Part shown: positions 34,191 through 42,280 of the stretch, in pieces
Position numbering within the stretch: position 1 is the first letter of the stretch
Layout of the letters: every line of letters starts with the position of its first letter
Source: Omnitrophica WOR_2 bacterium GWF2_43_52
GTDB taxonomy: Bacteria > Omnitrophota > Gorgyraeia > Gygaellales > UBA12090
Reading direction: 5' to 3'
NCBI GenBank assembly: GCA_001805445.1
Contig: MHGF01000012.1
Span: forward strand, 1-52,818
DNA: 52,818 bases
Notes under the pieces: generated by a model
Seen by the model: the letters and a program-made list of their open reading frames with translations, nothing else
The model's database searches: none
Told to the model about the DNA's origin: nothing
Program-made: the position numbers and the translations under genes

Positions 34191-35351
34191 ATGAGCCCTA
34201 TGCCAAAATCAAGGATCCTTTTACTCTATATCTCAGAGGTTTCCGGCCATCACCAGGCAACGATTGCTATTGAAAATGCCTTGAAAATAGTTGAGCCGGA
34301 AGTTGAAACGCTCAATCTTAACGCCTTCAATTATACCAATCCTATTACCGAAAAGATTATTAACCGCCTTTATTTAGGGGTTATTAAAAGGACTCCGGGT
34401 ATTTGGGATTATTTGTATGACAATCCCGCTGTCCTGCAGCGCACGCAGAAAATTAAAGAGCTTATCCATAAGCATAACTCCTTGAAACTGAAAAAACTCT
34501 TTGATGAGTTTAGGCCTGACGCGGTAGTGTGTTCTCAGGCCTTTCCTTGCGGAATGGTGGCGGACTTTAAGAAAACCACTCATAGCACGATTCCGCTTAT
34601 CGGGGTATTGACTGATTATGCCCCGCATTCCTACTGGATATATGATAACGTTGATTGCTTTATCACCCCAAGCCAAGAAGTCAAGGAGCGCTTTATACAA
34701 AAAGGCGTTTGCGCGGAAAAAATTATCCCCTATGGCATCCCGATAAATCCAAAGTTTTCACTAAGCCATAAGAAAGAAGAATTAGCAGTCAAATTTGGCT
34801 TAGAGATAACCAAGCCCCTTATCCTGGCTATGGGGGGAGGCCAGGGCATAGGCCCTTTAAAGAAAATCGTCTCAGCATTTAAAAAGATGAGAATTGATTC
34901 CCAGCTGGCGGTAATTACCGGAAACAATAATAAATTATATAATAAACTGGACAAGAAAATACAATCCTCAAAAAAGAAGGTTATTCTTTATAAATTCGTC
35001 AATAATGTCGATGAGTTAATGGAATTGGCCACCATTATTATTACCAAAGCCGGAGGCTTGACTACCGCGGAGGCCTTAGCCAAGGGGTTGCCCATGGTTA
35101 TTATCAAGCCGCTCCCCGGGCAGGAAGAAATAAATACTACCTATTTCCTTAATAAAGGCGCGGCGGTCAAGATAACCGATGATAAACTGTTTCCGCAATT
35201 TATTCAAGGGTTGTTGTCAAACCCTTCTATGCTTAAGGCAATGCGCGCTGCCGCCTTAAGCATGAGCAAGCCAAATGCAAGCATTGATATAGCGAAGTTG
35301 GTTTTAGATAAGGCCCGCGTATATAGTTTACTGCGATCAAATATACGATAG
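34191..35351 (+). CDS. MGDG-synthase/UgtP-like glycolipid glycosyltransferase
   Basis: 386 residues from the ATG at 34191 (34200 is also possible; an open frame upstream runs through the palindromic repeat and is unlikely to be translated). GT28-type features: N-terminal LLYISEVSGHHQA (the SxGGGH-like acceptor loop of MGDG synthases), YGIPINPKF, AMGGGQGIGPLKK and the nucleotide-sugar-binding ITKAGGLTTAEALAKGLP. These enzymes glycosylate diacylglycerol on the inner membrane. It heads a tight three-gene run with an acyltransferase and a GT2, which suggests envelope lipid synthesis. Confidence 0.85.
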   Translation: MSPMPKSRILLLYISEVSGHHQATIAIENALKIVEPEVETLNLNAFNYTNPITEKIINRLYLGVIKRTPGIWDYLYDNPAVLQRTQKIKELIHKHNSLKLKKLFDEFRPDAVVCSQAFPCGMVADFKKTTHSTIPLIGVLTDYAPHSYWIYDNVDCFITPSQEVKERFIQKGVCAEKIIPYGIPINPKFSLSHKKEELAVKFGLEITKPLILAMGGGQGIGPLKKIVSAFKKMRIDSQLAVITGNNNKLYNKLDKKIQSSKKKVILYKFVNNVDELMELATIIITKAGGLTTAEALAKGLPMVIIKPLPGQEEINTTYFLNKGAAVKITDDKLFPQFIQGLLSNPSMLKAMRAAALSMSKPNASIDIAKLVLDKARVYSLLRSNIR

Positions 35352-35366
35352 AGTATAGAGTAATGT

Positions 35367-36221
35367 ATGCTTAATTATCTTCTTTACCGTTTCGGTGAGG
35401 TTTTAGCGTTTTGCCTGCCGTTTAAGGCGTTATATTTCTTAGCGAAAATTCTCTCAACGCTGCAATATCTTTTTTCAAGAACAGACAGGATTACGGTAAG
35501 GGAAAATATAAAGGCATTATTCCCGGGGATAGAAGCGCGCCGTTTAAGAAAATATACCAAAGGCGTTTTCCTGCATTTTAGTTTATATTTAGCAAATTTT
35601 TTTAAATTTCAAAGGTTTAGCCTTGGCTATATTAGAAGCCATGTAACGGTAGAAGGGCTTGAACATATAGATGCCGCGCTCTCAGGTGGTAAAGGGTTGA
35701 TTATAGTGAGCGCCCATATCGGAAATTGGGAATTAGGAGGCATAACCTTAGGGCTTATGGGATATCCGTTAAATGCCGTAGCGCTTCCCCATAAACACGC
35801 GGCGGTGGACCGCTTTTTTAACCGGCAAAGAGAATCAAAGGGCATGCATGTGATCCCTATACCTCACGCGGTCAGGGGTTGTCTTGAGGCATTTAGCCGT
35901 AACGAGATAGTGTGCCTGGCAGGTGACCGGGATTTTACCCAGGGGGGGATTACGGTGGATTTTTTCGGCCGTCCCGCGATGATTCCCAAAGGGCCGGCAG
36001 TATTTGCTTTAAGGAATAAGGTGCCTTTGGTCTGCGGGTTTACCATTCAAAAAGAAAACGAACAATTTCTTCTCTTTTTTAATCCCGCGATTCAGTTTAG
36101 CCCTTCAGGGGAATATGAAAAGGACCTGCGTTCATTGGCGAAGCTCTACGTAGCGCAAATTGAAGATTGTATCCGGAAATATCCTGACCAGTGGGCGATG
36201 TTTCGTAAATTTTGGGTCTAA
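35367..36221 (+). CDS. LpxL/HtrB-type lipid acyltransferase
   Basis: 284 residues, with the catalytic H-x4-E motif H117-IGNW-E122 in SAHIGNWELGG, then GDRDFTQGGITVDFFGRPAMIPKGPA, characteristic of lipid A secondary acyltransferases. An N-terminal hydrophobic segment would place it on the inner membrane. It lies 15 bases after the glycosyltransferase. A lipid A or other glycolipid acceptor is equally possible given the neighbour. Confidence 0.87.
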   Translation: MLNYLLYRFGEVLAFCLPFKALYFLAKILSTLQYLFSRTDRITVRENIKALFPGIEARRLRKYTKGVFLHFSLYLANFFKFQRFSLGYIRSHVTVEGLEHIDAALSGGKGLIIVSAHIGNWELGGITLGLMGYPLNAVALPHKHAAVDRFFNRQRESKGMHVIPIPHAVRGCLEAFSRNEIVCLAGDRDFTQGGITVDFFGRPAMIPKGPAVFALRNKVPLVCGFTIQKENEQFLLFFNPAIQFSPSGEYEKDLRSLAKLYVAQIEDCIRKYPDQWAMFRKFWV

Positions 36222-36237
36222 GAAGGAGCTTGTGTAT

Positions 36238-36915
36238 ATGAGATCGTGCGTTCTCATTCCTTCATTTAACGGTGCACAATCCATCGGCGCAATTGTCAAA
36301 AGCGTTAAAGAGCAGGGGCTCGATGTCATTGTCGTGGATGACGGCTCTTTAGATTTAACAGCGCAAAGAGCCTCTGAATCAGGGGCCGTGGTATTACAAA
36401 ATAGCCGTAATCGCGGTAAAGGCGCCAGCCTCAGGAAAGGCTTCGACTATGCGCTTGCCAAAGGCTATGATGCCGTTATCACCATGGATGGAGACGGACA
36501 GCATTTGGCTGAAGATTTGCCCCTATTTTTAAAGGCGCAAAAAGAAAATCCCCAGGCCGAGATGATTATCGGCAATAGGATGCACCAGCCGCTTAAGATG
36601 CCGCTTGAACGGCAGATGACGAACAGGTTTATGTCCCGATTGATTTCCTGGATTTGCCATCAGCGTATCCCCGACAGCCAAAACGGCTTTCGCCTTATTA
36701 CAAGTAATCTCCTTAAACGCTGGGTATTAAAAAGCGATAGGTTTGAGATCGAGTCAGAAATGATTCTCGAGGCCGCCACGCACGAGGCCAGAATCGTAAG
36801 CACCGAGATAACATCGGTATACGAAAATCATCCTAGCTTTATAAGCCCGTTGCTGGATACGGGGCGGTTTATCAAATTTATTGTGCCGTATATTCATTTT
36901 TTTAAGAAAAAGTGA
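36238..36915 (+). CDS. Family 2 glycosyltransferase
   Basis: 225 residues. The ATG at 36238 has AGAAGGAGC upstream (an open frame from 36160 overlaps the acyltransferase and is too early). It has the GT-A features VLIPSFNGAQSI, VVDDGSLD, NRGKGASLRKGFDYA, MDGDGQH and the later PDSQNGFRL, typical of dolichol-phosphate-mannose-synthase-like GT2s without extra membrane segments. It would transfer a sugar to a lipid carrier or glycan. It is last of the three-gene envelope run. Confidence 0.87.
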   Translation: MRSCVLIPSFNGAQSIGAIVKSVKEQGLDVIVVDDGSLDLTAQRASESGAVVLQNSRNRGKGASLRKGFDYALAKGYDAVITMDGDGQHLAEDLPLFLKAQKENPQAEMIIGNRMHQPLKMPLERQMTNRFMSRLISWICHQRIPDSQNGFRLITSNLLKRWVLKSDRFEIESEMILEAATHEARIVSTEITSVYENHPSFISPLLDTGRFIKFIVPYIHFFKKK

Positions 36916-36976
36916 AGGCGCGCTCATTATCGATAGCGCCCTTGAAATAAGATGCACTTTACGATATACTATGTTA

Positions 36977-37124
36977 GTTATCACTGAAAAAGCGTCTTTT
37001 AAACACGAATTCCCACGAATTACACACCAATTATCACGAATACAGCGACGAAGTAATTCGTGTGTATTTGTGTGTAATTTGTGCCTATTCGTGCAAAATA
37101 AAGGTTTTTCAACAATAACTACGT
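36977..37124 (+). repeat. 148-bp inverted repeat, left copy, flanking gspE-M
   Basis: The reverse complement matches 45265-45412 at 143 of 148 positions by eye. Internally it contains repeated CACGAAT / ATTCGTG blocks that pair with each other. It lies just before the gspE leader. The rest of the 268-base gap upstream has only a GGCGC/GCGCC hairpin without a T-tract. Confidence 0.92.
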
Positions 37125-37125
37125 T

Positions 37126-37181
37126 AGAGTAAAGAGTAAAGAGTAAAGAGTAGAGAGTAGAAAGTAGGAAGTAGAAGGAAG
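37126..37181 (+). repeat. Heptamer tandem array ending in the gspE ribosome site
   Basis: Seven 7-base units AGAGTAA x3, AGAGTAG x2, AAAGTAG, GAAGTAG (37126-37174), then AAGGAAG, a degenerate eighth unit that is the Shine-Dalgarno sequence of gspE (ATG at 37184). It begins one base after the left inverted repeat. Confidence 0.85.
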
Positions 37182-37183
37182 CT

Positions 37184-38893
37184 ATGGAAAGAAAAAATGA
37201 CATTTATATAGGCCAGATGTTGATTGAAGCTGGCGTTATTACCGCTGAAGATCTGGAGAAGGGCTTAAAAGAGCAGAAAAATACGGATGAATTTATCTGT
37301 ACGATTTTAGTTTCTATGGGGCTTGCCCAGGAAGATACACTTCTTCCGGTTCTTTCCCGGCAGTTAAATATGCCCTTTGTCAAAATAAAAAATTTAGAAA
37401 TTCAGCCCGAGGTCATTTCTAAGGTGCCCGCGAAGTTTGCTACCCACTATAAGCTCATGCCTATTTCATTAGAAGAGCATGAAATATCCTTAGCCGTAAC
37501 CGATCCCCTCGATGTCCATACCCTTGACGATTTAAAGCTGTTATTAGGCCTGGAAGTAAAGCCGATGCTTGCCGGTGAAAAGGATATTTTGGAGGCCATC
37601 CATAAATATTACGGTGTGGGCGCTGAAACCTTGGAAGAGATTGTCAGTGAAAAAAATACTGATACGACAACTGCCGCGGGGATTGCCAAGACAGAAGATT
37701 TAGAGGCACTGGCAGAAGACGCGTCCATTATAAAGTTTGTAAACCAGATTCTAACCCAGGCCTTATCCGAGCGGGCATCCGATATCCATATAGAGCCTTT
37801 TGAAGATGAACTCAAGGTGCGTATGCGCGTTGATGGTATTCTCTATGACACCCCGATACCTCCTACCATTAAATATTTCCATCAGGCTATAGTCTCGCGT
37901 ATCAAAATAATGGCTAATCTGAATATCGCCGAACGCCGCCTGCCGCAAGATGGCAGGATTAAAGTCAAGTTGCAGGAAAAGGAGCTGGATTTGAGGGTTT
38001 CCATTATCCCCGCCTCTTTTGGCGAATCGGTGCAGATTCGCGTGCTGAGTTCGATATTTTTTCTTAACCTTGAAAAATTAGGGTTTATGGAGGATGATCT
38101 TAAAAAGATAGCATCCGTGATAAAAAAACCCCACGGTATCATTTTTGTTACCGGGCCAACCGGAGCGGGAAAATCCACTACCTTGTATGCCTCTTTGGCA
38201 AAGATTAATTCATCGAGCATTAAAATAATCACGGTAGAAGATCCCGTGGAATATCAGTTGCGCGGTGTCATGCAGATACAGGTGATGCCTAAGATTGGTT
38301 TGACCTTTGCCGCGGGGTTACGTTCAATCTTAAGGCACGACCCTGATGTGATCATGGTTGGCGAGGTGCGGGATTATGAAACTGCCGAGGTGGCTATCAG
38401 GGCAAGCCTTACCGGCCATCTGGTTTTTTCCACCCTCCATACCAATGACGCCGCGGGGGCAATCACCAGGCTTTTGGATATGGGGGTTGAGCCGTTTTTA
38501 GTATCTTCATCATTAGAATGTATGATTGCCCAAAGGCTTGTGCGTTTGATTTGTCCGGAGTGCCGGGCGCCGGCTAAAGTGTCTGAGCTGGCTTTGAAAA
38601 ATTTTGGAGTTTCCGAGAAACCTGAAAATGTCAATCTCTTTGCCGGCAAGGGTTGCCCTGCCTGTAAATTCAGCGGCTACCGTGGAAGGACCGGTATATA
38701 TGAGATTATAGTGATGAACGATTGTTTGCGCGAGATGGTGATTCAAAAAGCATCGAGCCAACAGATTAAGCGAAAGGCAATAGAATTCGGGATGCGCTCG
38801 TTGCGTTCTGATGGCTGGAACAAGATTCAAAAAGGCCTGACGACCATTGAAGAAGTGATGCGTGTCACGCAGATAGAGGAAACTGTCGAATAA
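37184..38893 (+). CDS. gspE: Type II secretion ATPase GspE
   Basis: 569 residues. N-terminal T2SSE domains (about 5-150: YIGQMLIEAGVITAEDLEKGL...) precede the ATPase core with Walker A GPTGAGKST (324-332, Lys330), the Asp box, Walker B VIMVGEVRD (about 388-396) and the His box LHTNDA. A tetracysteine zinc motif follows (CPEC about 456, CPAC about 491), as in GspE and PilB. The order of neighbours (gspF, G, H, I, J, K, L, M) supports GspE over PilB. It powers pseudopilus assembly from the cytoplasm. The AAGGAAG ribosome site is part of a heptamer array. Confidence 0.94.
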   Translation: MERKNDIYIGQMLIEAGVITAEDLEKGLKEQKNTDEFICTILVSMGLAQEDTLLPVLSRQLNMPFVKIKNLEIQPEVISKVPAKFATHYKLMPISLEEHEISLAVTDPLDVHTLDDLKLLLGLEVKPMLAGEKDILEAIHKYYGVGAETLEEIVSEKNTDTTTAAGIAKTEDLEALAEDASIIKFVNQILTQALSERASDIHIEPFEDELKVRMRVDGILYDTPIPPTIKYFHQAIVSRIKIMANLNIAERRLPQDGRIKVKLQEKELDLRVSIIPASFGESVQIRVLSSIFFLNLEKLGFMEDDLKKIASVIKKPHGIIFVTGPTGAGKSTTLYASLAKINSSSIKIITVEDPVEYQLRGVMQIQVMPKIGLTFAAGLRSILRHDPDVIMVGEVRDYETAEVAIRASLTGHLVFSTLHTNDAAGAITRLLDMGVEPFLVSSSLECMIAQRLVRLICPECRAPAKVSELALKNFGVSEKPENVNLFAGKGCPACKFSGYRGRTGIYEIIVMNDCLREMVIQKASSQQIKRKAIEFGMRSLRSDGWNKIQKGLTTIEEVMRVTQIEETVE

Positions 38894-38899
38894 AACTCT

Positions 38900-40105
38900 A
38901 TGCCTAAGTTTATCTATGAAGCCAAGAAAGGGCCGCAGGAAAAAGTAACCGGCATGCTTGAAGCAAAGAGCCAGTCGCAGGCAATCGCCCTCATAGAAGA
39001 GCGCGGGCTTTTTCCCGTGAGTGTTGAGGAACTGCGAGAGAAGTCCTCGGCCCTCGGCAGCTTGACTTTAAAGCGCGTTAGTGTTTCGGATACTACGCTC
39101 TTTACCCGCCAGTTTTCCAATCTTATCGAGGCAGGCCTTACCATCAGCGAGGCCTTGAAAATTCTTATCCAGCAGACGACGAATCCCGCCTTAAAAAGTA
39201 TCATCAATAGCATTTCGGATCAGATCAAAGACGGCGCGACGCTTTCAGAAGCCTTTAGCCGTTATCCGAAGCAGTTTTCCCAATTCTATTGCGCGGTAGT
39301 AAGAGCAGGCGAGTTAAGCGGCGCGCTGGAAACGGTGTTAAGCCGTTTGGCTGATTTCGGCGAGCAGGAAGAGAAAATCCGTTCGGATATTATCGCTTCG
39401 CTCGCGTATCCGGCGCTCATCGCGAGTGTGGGTTTGCTTACGATTTATGCCCTTCTTAGTTTTGTGGTGCCGAAGATTACTTCAATGTTTGAGGAAATGG
39501 GGCAGGCATTACCGCTGGCCACACAGATTTTAATCGGGGTCTCCGCGGTATTCCATGGTTATTGGTGGCTCATGCTTTTAGCCGGCGCGACGCTCTTTTT
39601 TATCTTTAAGCGTGTCAAAAGCGCGGAAGAAAAACTTTTCTGGGATAAACTTATGCTGCGGGTGCCGGTAGTCGGTGCCATAATCCAGAAATCGGAGATG
39701 GCGCATTTCGTGCGGACGTTATCGTTATTATTTGAATCCGGAGTCGCGATACTGGTGGCGCTTGAGGCGGTAAGTAATACGGTGATGAATCATGCCATAA
39801 AATCAGAGATTAAGAAAATAGCCCAGGACATAAAAGATGGCGTAAGCTTATCGGCCGCGATGAAGAAGTCTTTTTACTTTCCGGCCTATGTTGCTAATAT
39901 TATAAGTGTGGGAGAAGAAGCCGGGACCCTTGAGAAGTCTTTGAAGCGTATCGCGGTTTCCTATGAACAGGAGATAAGCCGTCTCATGCGCACGTTGACG
40001 TCGCTGCTTGAGCCGGTCATGATATTGATTATGGGTTTGATAGTAGCCTTTATCGTGGTATCAATGTTGTTACCTATATTCCAGATTAATTTGATGGCAC
40101 GGTAA
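38900..40105 (+). CDS. gspF: Type II secretion inner-membrane platform protein GspF
   Basis: 401 residues with two T2SSF domains, each of the form LFTRQFSNLIEAGLTISEAL and FVRTLSLLFESGVAILVAL, and three membrane segments (about 168-195, 215-240, 370-395). It is the polytopic platform for GspE. It starts six bases after gspE. A 150-base gap with a small GC-rich palindrome separates it from gspG. Confidence 0.94.
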   Translation: MPKFIYEAKKGPQEKVTGMLEAKSQSQAIALIEERGLFPVSVEELREKSSALGSLTLKRVSVSDTTLFTRQFSNLIEAGLTISEALKILIQQTTNPALKSIINSISDQIKDGATLSEAFSRYPKQFSQFYCAVVRAGELSGALETVLSRLADFGEQEEKIRSDIIASLAYPALIASVGLLTIYALLSFVVPKITSMFEEMGQALPLATQILIGVSAVFHGYWWLMLLAGATLFFIFKRVKSAEEKLFWDKLMLRVPVVGAIIQKSEMAHFVRTLSLLFESGVAILVALEAVSNTVMNHAIKSEIKKIAQDIKDGVSLSAAMKKSFYFPAYVANIISVGEEAGTLEKSLKRIAVSYEQEISRLMRTLTSLLEPVMILIMGLIVAFIVVSMLLPIFQINLMAR

Positions 40106-40182
40106 AAGTGAGGTCGTAACAGGTTGAAAGCGGATATCAGGATATCAGGGGATTGGGATTTACCCGCTATAGTCTTTAATGA

Positions 40183-40206
40183 GGCGGGATCCCGCCTTGG
40201 GCGGGA
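40183..40206. repeat. GC-rich palindrome upstream of gspG
   Basis: GGCGGGATCCCGCC followed by TTGGGCGGGA: two overlapping palindromes (TCCCGCC-TTG-GGCGGGA is a perfect 7-bp stem). It is similar in style to the insert in the tRNA-like sequence at 52670. No T-tract follows, so it is unlikely to be a terminator. Confidence 0.7.
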
Positions 40207-40255
40207 GGAGATATGGAGCATGATTAATTACACATATATACGGGGGAGAGAAAAT

Positions 40256-40681
40256 ATGTATAGAGAAAATAGCAGGGGATTTACTTTAATCGAATTAATG
40301 CTTGTGGTCATTATTATTGGTGTCTTAGTGGGTATGGTTATGCCGCGTTTAGTCGGTAAGTCGGAGCAGGCGAAGAGGTCTGTAGCCCAGGCAGATATCG
40401 AGGCAAATATCGCTTCAGCGCTGGAATTATATGAAGTAGATAATGGTAATTTCCCCACCACCGACCAAGGATTAGCCGCCTTACGCGCTAAGCCTTCAGG
40501 AAATCCTGTCCCCAAGAATTGGAACGGCCCGTATTTAAAAAAAGAGCCGCTTGATCCTTGGGGCACTGCCTATGCCTATAAGTCCCCGGGTGAGCACAAT
40601 TCTGATAGCTACGACCTTCTGTCGAAAGGTAAAGACGCGATAGAAAGCACCGAGGATGATATTGAGAATTGGGACAAATAA
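40256..40681 (+). CDS. gspG: Major pseudopilin GspG
   Basis: 141 residues. The ATG at 40256 follows GGGGGAGAG and gives a short prepilin leader MYRENSRG cut before FTLIE (Glu at +5), then the hydrophobic helix LMLVVIIIGVLVGMVMP. The C-terminal part has PTTDQGLAALRAKP, NWNGPYLKKEPLDPWG and a Ca-binding-type SDSYDLLSKGKD, diagnostic of T2SS major pseudopilins. A longer open frame from 40124 would run through the palindrome and destroy the leader. It forms the pseudopilus shaft. Confidence 0.94.
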   Translation: MYRENSRGFTLIELMLVVIIIGVLVGMVMPRLVGKSEQAKRSVAQADIEANIASALELYEVDNGNFPTTDQGLAALRAKPSGNPVPKNWNGPYLKKEPLDPWGTAYAYKSPGEHNSDSYDLLSKGKDAIESTEDDIENWDK

Positions 40682-41201
40682 AAAAGGGCGTGCCCCGAAT
40701 AAAACTTTGCTGCTTAATTACGGGTTTTGTTCGGGGTTCACCCTTCTTGAGCTTTTAATAGTAGTTTTTCTTATTGCCGTCACTTTAGGATTATCGTTAC
40801 CACTCTTTCGTAAAACCTTCACCGACATGAAGCTTACTTCCGCGGTTTCGGATATAGTAAGCCTGATGCGCTATGGCCAGGAACGCGCTATTGTGGAGGC
40901 CGCGGTTTTTCGCCTTAACGTTGATGAAGTTCATGGCGAGTATTGGCTGACTAAGGCAAAGAAGGAGGAAGCAAAAACCATTGCCGTGTTTGAAGCAGTG
41001 CCGGGGAGATTCGGAAAACGTTATCGGGTTCCGGAGGAGCTTACCTTAAGTTCCGAGGAAAACACGGTTGATTTCTACCCTGATGGCGAAATGAGCCAGG
41101 GAAAAATCACCCTGGAGAATACCAATAAGAAATCGTCGGCCATCGTGGCCACTCCAAACGTGGCTAACGCGATTTCCATAATTGAAAATGCGCGACAATA
41201 A
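40656..41201 (+). CDS. gspH: Minor pseudopilin GspH with repeat-derived leader
   Basis: 181 residues from an ATG inside the end of gspG. The processing site is GFCSG|FTLLELLIV with Glu at +5. The leader is unusually long (about 27 residues) because a 55-bp palindromic repeat (40686-40740) is present in frame and encodes GRAPNKTLLLNYGFCSG. An internal TTG at 40706 could give a more normal 12-residue leader. The body has the GspH pattern RYGQERAIVEAAVFRLNVD and VDFYPDGEMSQGKI. It is a component of the pseudopilus tip. Confidence 0.88.
   Translation: MILRIGTNKKGRAPNKTLLLNYGFCSGFTLLELLIVVFLIAVTLGLSLPLFRKTFTDMKLTSAVSDIVSLMRYGQERAIVEAAVFRLNVDEVHGEYWLTKAKKEEAKTIAVFEAVPGRFGKRYRVPEELTLSSEENTVDFYPDGEMSQGKITLENTNKKSSAIVATPNVANAISIIENARQ
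40686..40740. repeat. Palindromic dispersed repeat, family 1, copy b (inside gspH)
   Basis: GGGCGTGCCCCGAATAAAAC ... GTTTTGTTCGGGG. It aligns with the reverse complement of 34114-34169 across arms and centre (AACTTTGCTG.TTAAT.AC). It is in frame within the 5' end of gspH. Confidence 0.85.
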
Positions 41202-41547
41202 GGGATTTTTGCTTATTGAAGTTATGGTCGCGGTGGGGATTCTTACCGTTGGCTTGGTGTATGTGTCAAAGGCGTTTCAGTCGTGCCTTCAGGCCATGGC
41301 ACAGGCAGCGCGGTATAGCGTCGCGGCGCATTTAGCACAGGAAAAGTTTTTCGAATTAGCTGCATCAGGCGATACAAAAACAGAAACTGACGGCGCTTTT
41401 AACGGCTATCCTGATTTTAATTTTAGCGTTGATAAAGATAAAGTAGATGGCCTCCAGCTTGAGGAAATAGGGGTTACGGTATCGTGGAAATATGGCAGGA
41501 AAACAGGAAGTTTTGACCTTAGAAGCTATCTGCCGGCTGTCAAATGA
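41188..41547 (+). CDS. gspI: Minor pseudopilin GspI
   Basis: 119 residues. The ATG at 41188 (a TTG at 41182 is in frame) gives the leader MRDNKG cut before FLLIEVMVAVGIL, with Glu at +5. The SKAFQSCLQAMAQAARYSVAAHLAQEKFFEL that follows matches the GspI core. It overlaps the end of gspH by 14 bases. It starts the pseudopilus tip together with GspJ and GspK. Confidence 0.88.
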   Translation: MRDNKGFLLIEVMVAVGILTVGLVYVSKAFQSCLQAMAQAARYSVAAHLAQEKFFELAASGDTKTETDGAFNGYPDFNFSVDKDKVDGLQLEEIGVTVSWKYGRKTGSFDLRSYLPAVK

Positions 41548-41583
41548 TGTTTTGTCGCGGGCAAAGCCATCGATAAATTAAGA

Positions 41584-42264
41584 ATGATAGTATCAAAAAG
41601 CCTTGAAAGCGCGCGCGCGCATCTTCAGTCAAAGAGGAGGTTTCGTTCCGGCTTTAGCCTTTTAGAGCTTCTTTTGGCATTAGGAATAACGGTGTTGGTT
41701 CTTGCCGCGAGTTATTCAACGTTTCGTATCGGCTGGCTAAGTTACGGCAGGCTTGATACCCAGTCATTAGTATATCATACGTTACGCGGCAGCTTGTATA
41801 AGTTGAATAAGGAGGTGAGCGCCGCGTTCCTCTTTGATAGTGGCAGCGCCCAAGACACGAAACCTCAGGCTATCGCTCTTGAGGGTGAGAAAGGCCGGAT
41901 GTCATTTGTAACCTTAGTCACCTCGCGGGATAAAGACGGTAACACCTATGTGGAATCAGCGAAGATATTCTATAAGTTTGAAAATAAGAAACTTCTGCGG
42001 GCTGTTTTGAAAGGAAGAGAGTTGCTTAAAGCCGACGCAAAGCCTGTATACGAAACTTTTTTGGCTCATCTGTCGTCATTTGAATTTTCGTATGCCCCAA
42101 GCCCATCGTTATCATCCAAGGGTTTGGTGTGGAAAGATGAGTTTTCGGGGAAGGATGAAAAAGATAAAGGCATTTTCCCGTTTGCAGTCAGAATGACGCT
42201 GACCCAGGAATTAAAAGGCCTTCCGTCGCTAACCCTCACTAAGAGTATCGCCTTAGCCTCTTAA
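41584..42264 (+). CDS. gspJ: Minor pseudopilin GspJ
   Basis: 226 residues with leader ...RRFRSG cut before FSLLELLLALGI, Glu at +5. LYKLNKEVSAAFLF and the length fit GspJ, the larger minor pseudopilin that contacts GspK. The leader is about 22 residues, longer than usual. It lies between gspI and gspK in the conventional order. Confidence 0.86.
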   Translation: MIVSKSLESARAHLQSKRRFRSGFSLLELLLALGITVLVLAASYSTFRIGWLSYGRLDTQSLVYHTLRGSLYKLNKEVSAAFLFDSGSAQDTKPQAIALEGEKGRMSFVTLVTSRDKDGNTYVESAKIFYKFENKKLLRAVLKGRELLKADAKPVYETFLAHLSSFEFSYAPSPSLSSKGLVWKDEFSGKDEKDKGIFPFAVRMTLTQELKGLPSLTLTKSIALAS

Positions 42265-42280
42265 ATGAAAATTAAGCGCA

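Noticed and set aside
36918..36944. GGCGC/GCGCC hairpin after the GT2 gene as a terminator
   Set aside because: The stem is present but no run of T follows it.
36977..37181. CRISPR-like array from the repeated CACGAAT words and heptamers
   Set aside because: Units are 7 bases or irregular, with no unique spacers of constant size and no cas genes.
40124..40255. Upstream extension of gspG
   Set aside because: It would add 44 residues through a GC-rich palindrome before the prepilin cleavage site; the ATG at 40256 has a good ribosome site and gives a normal leader.
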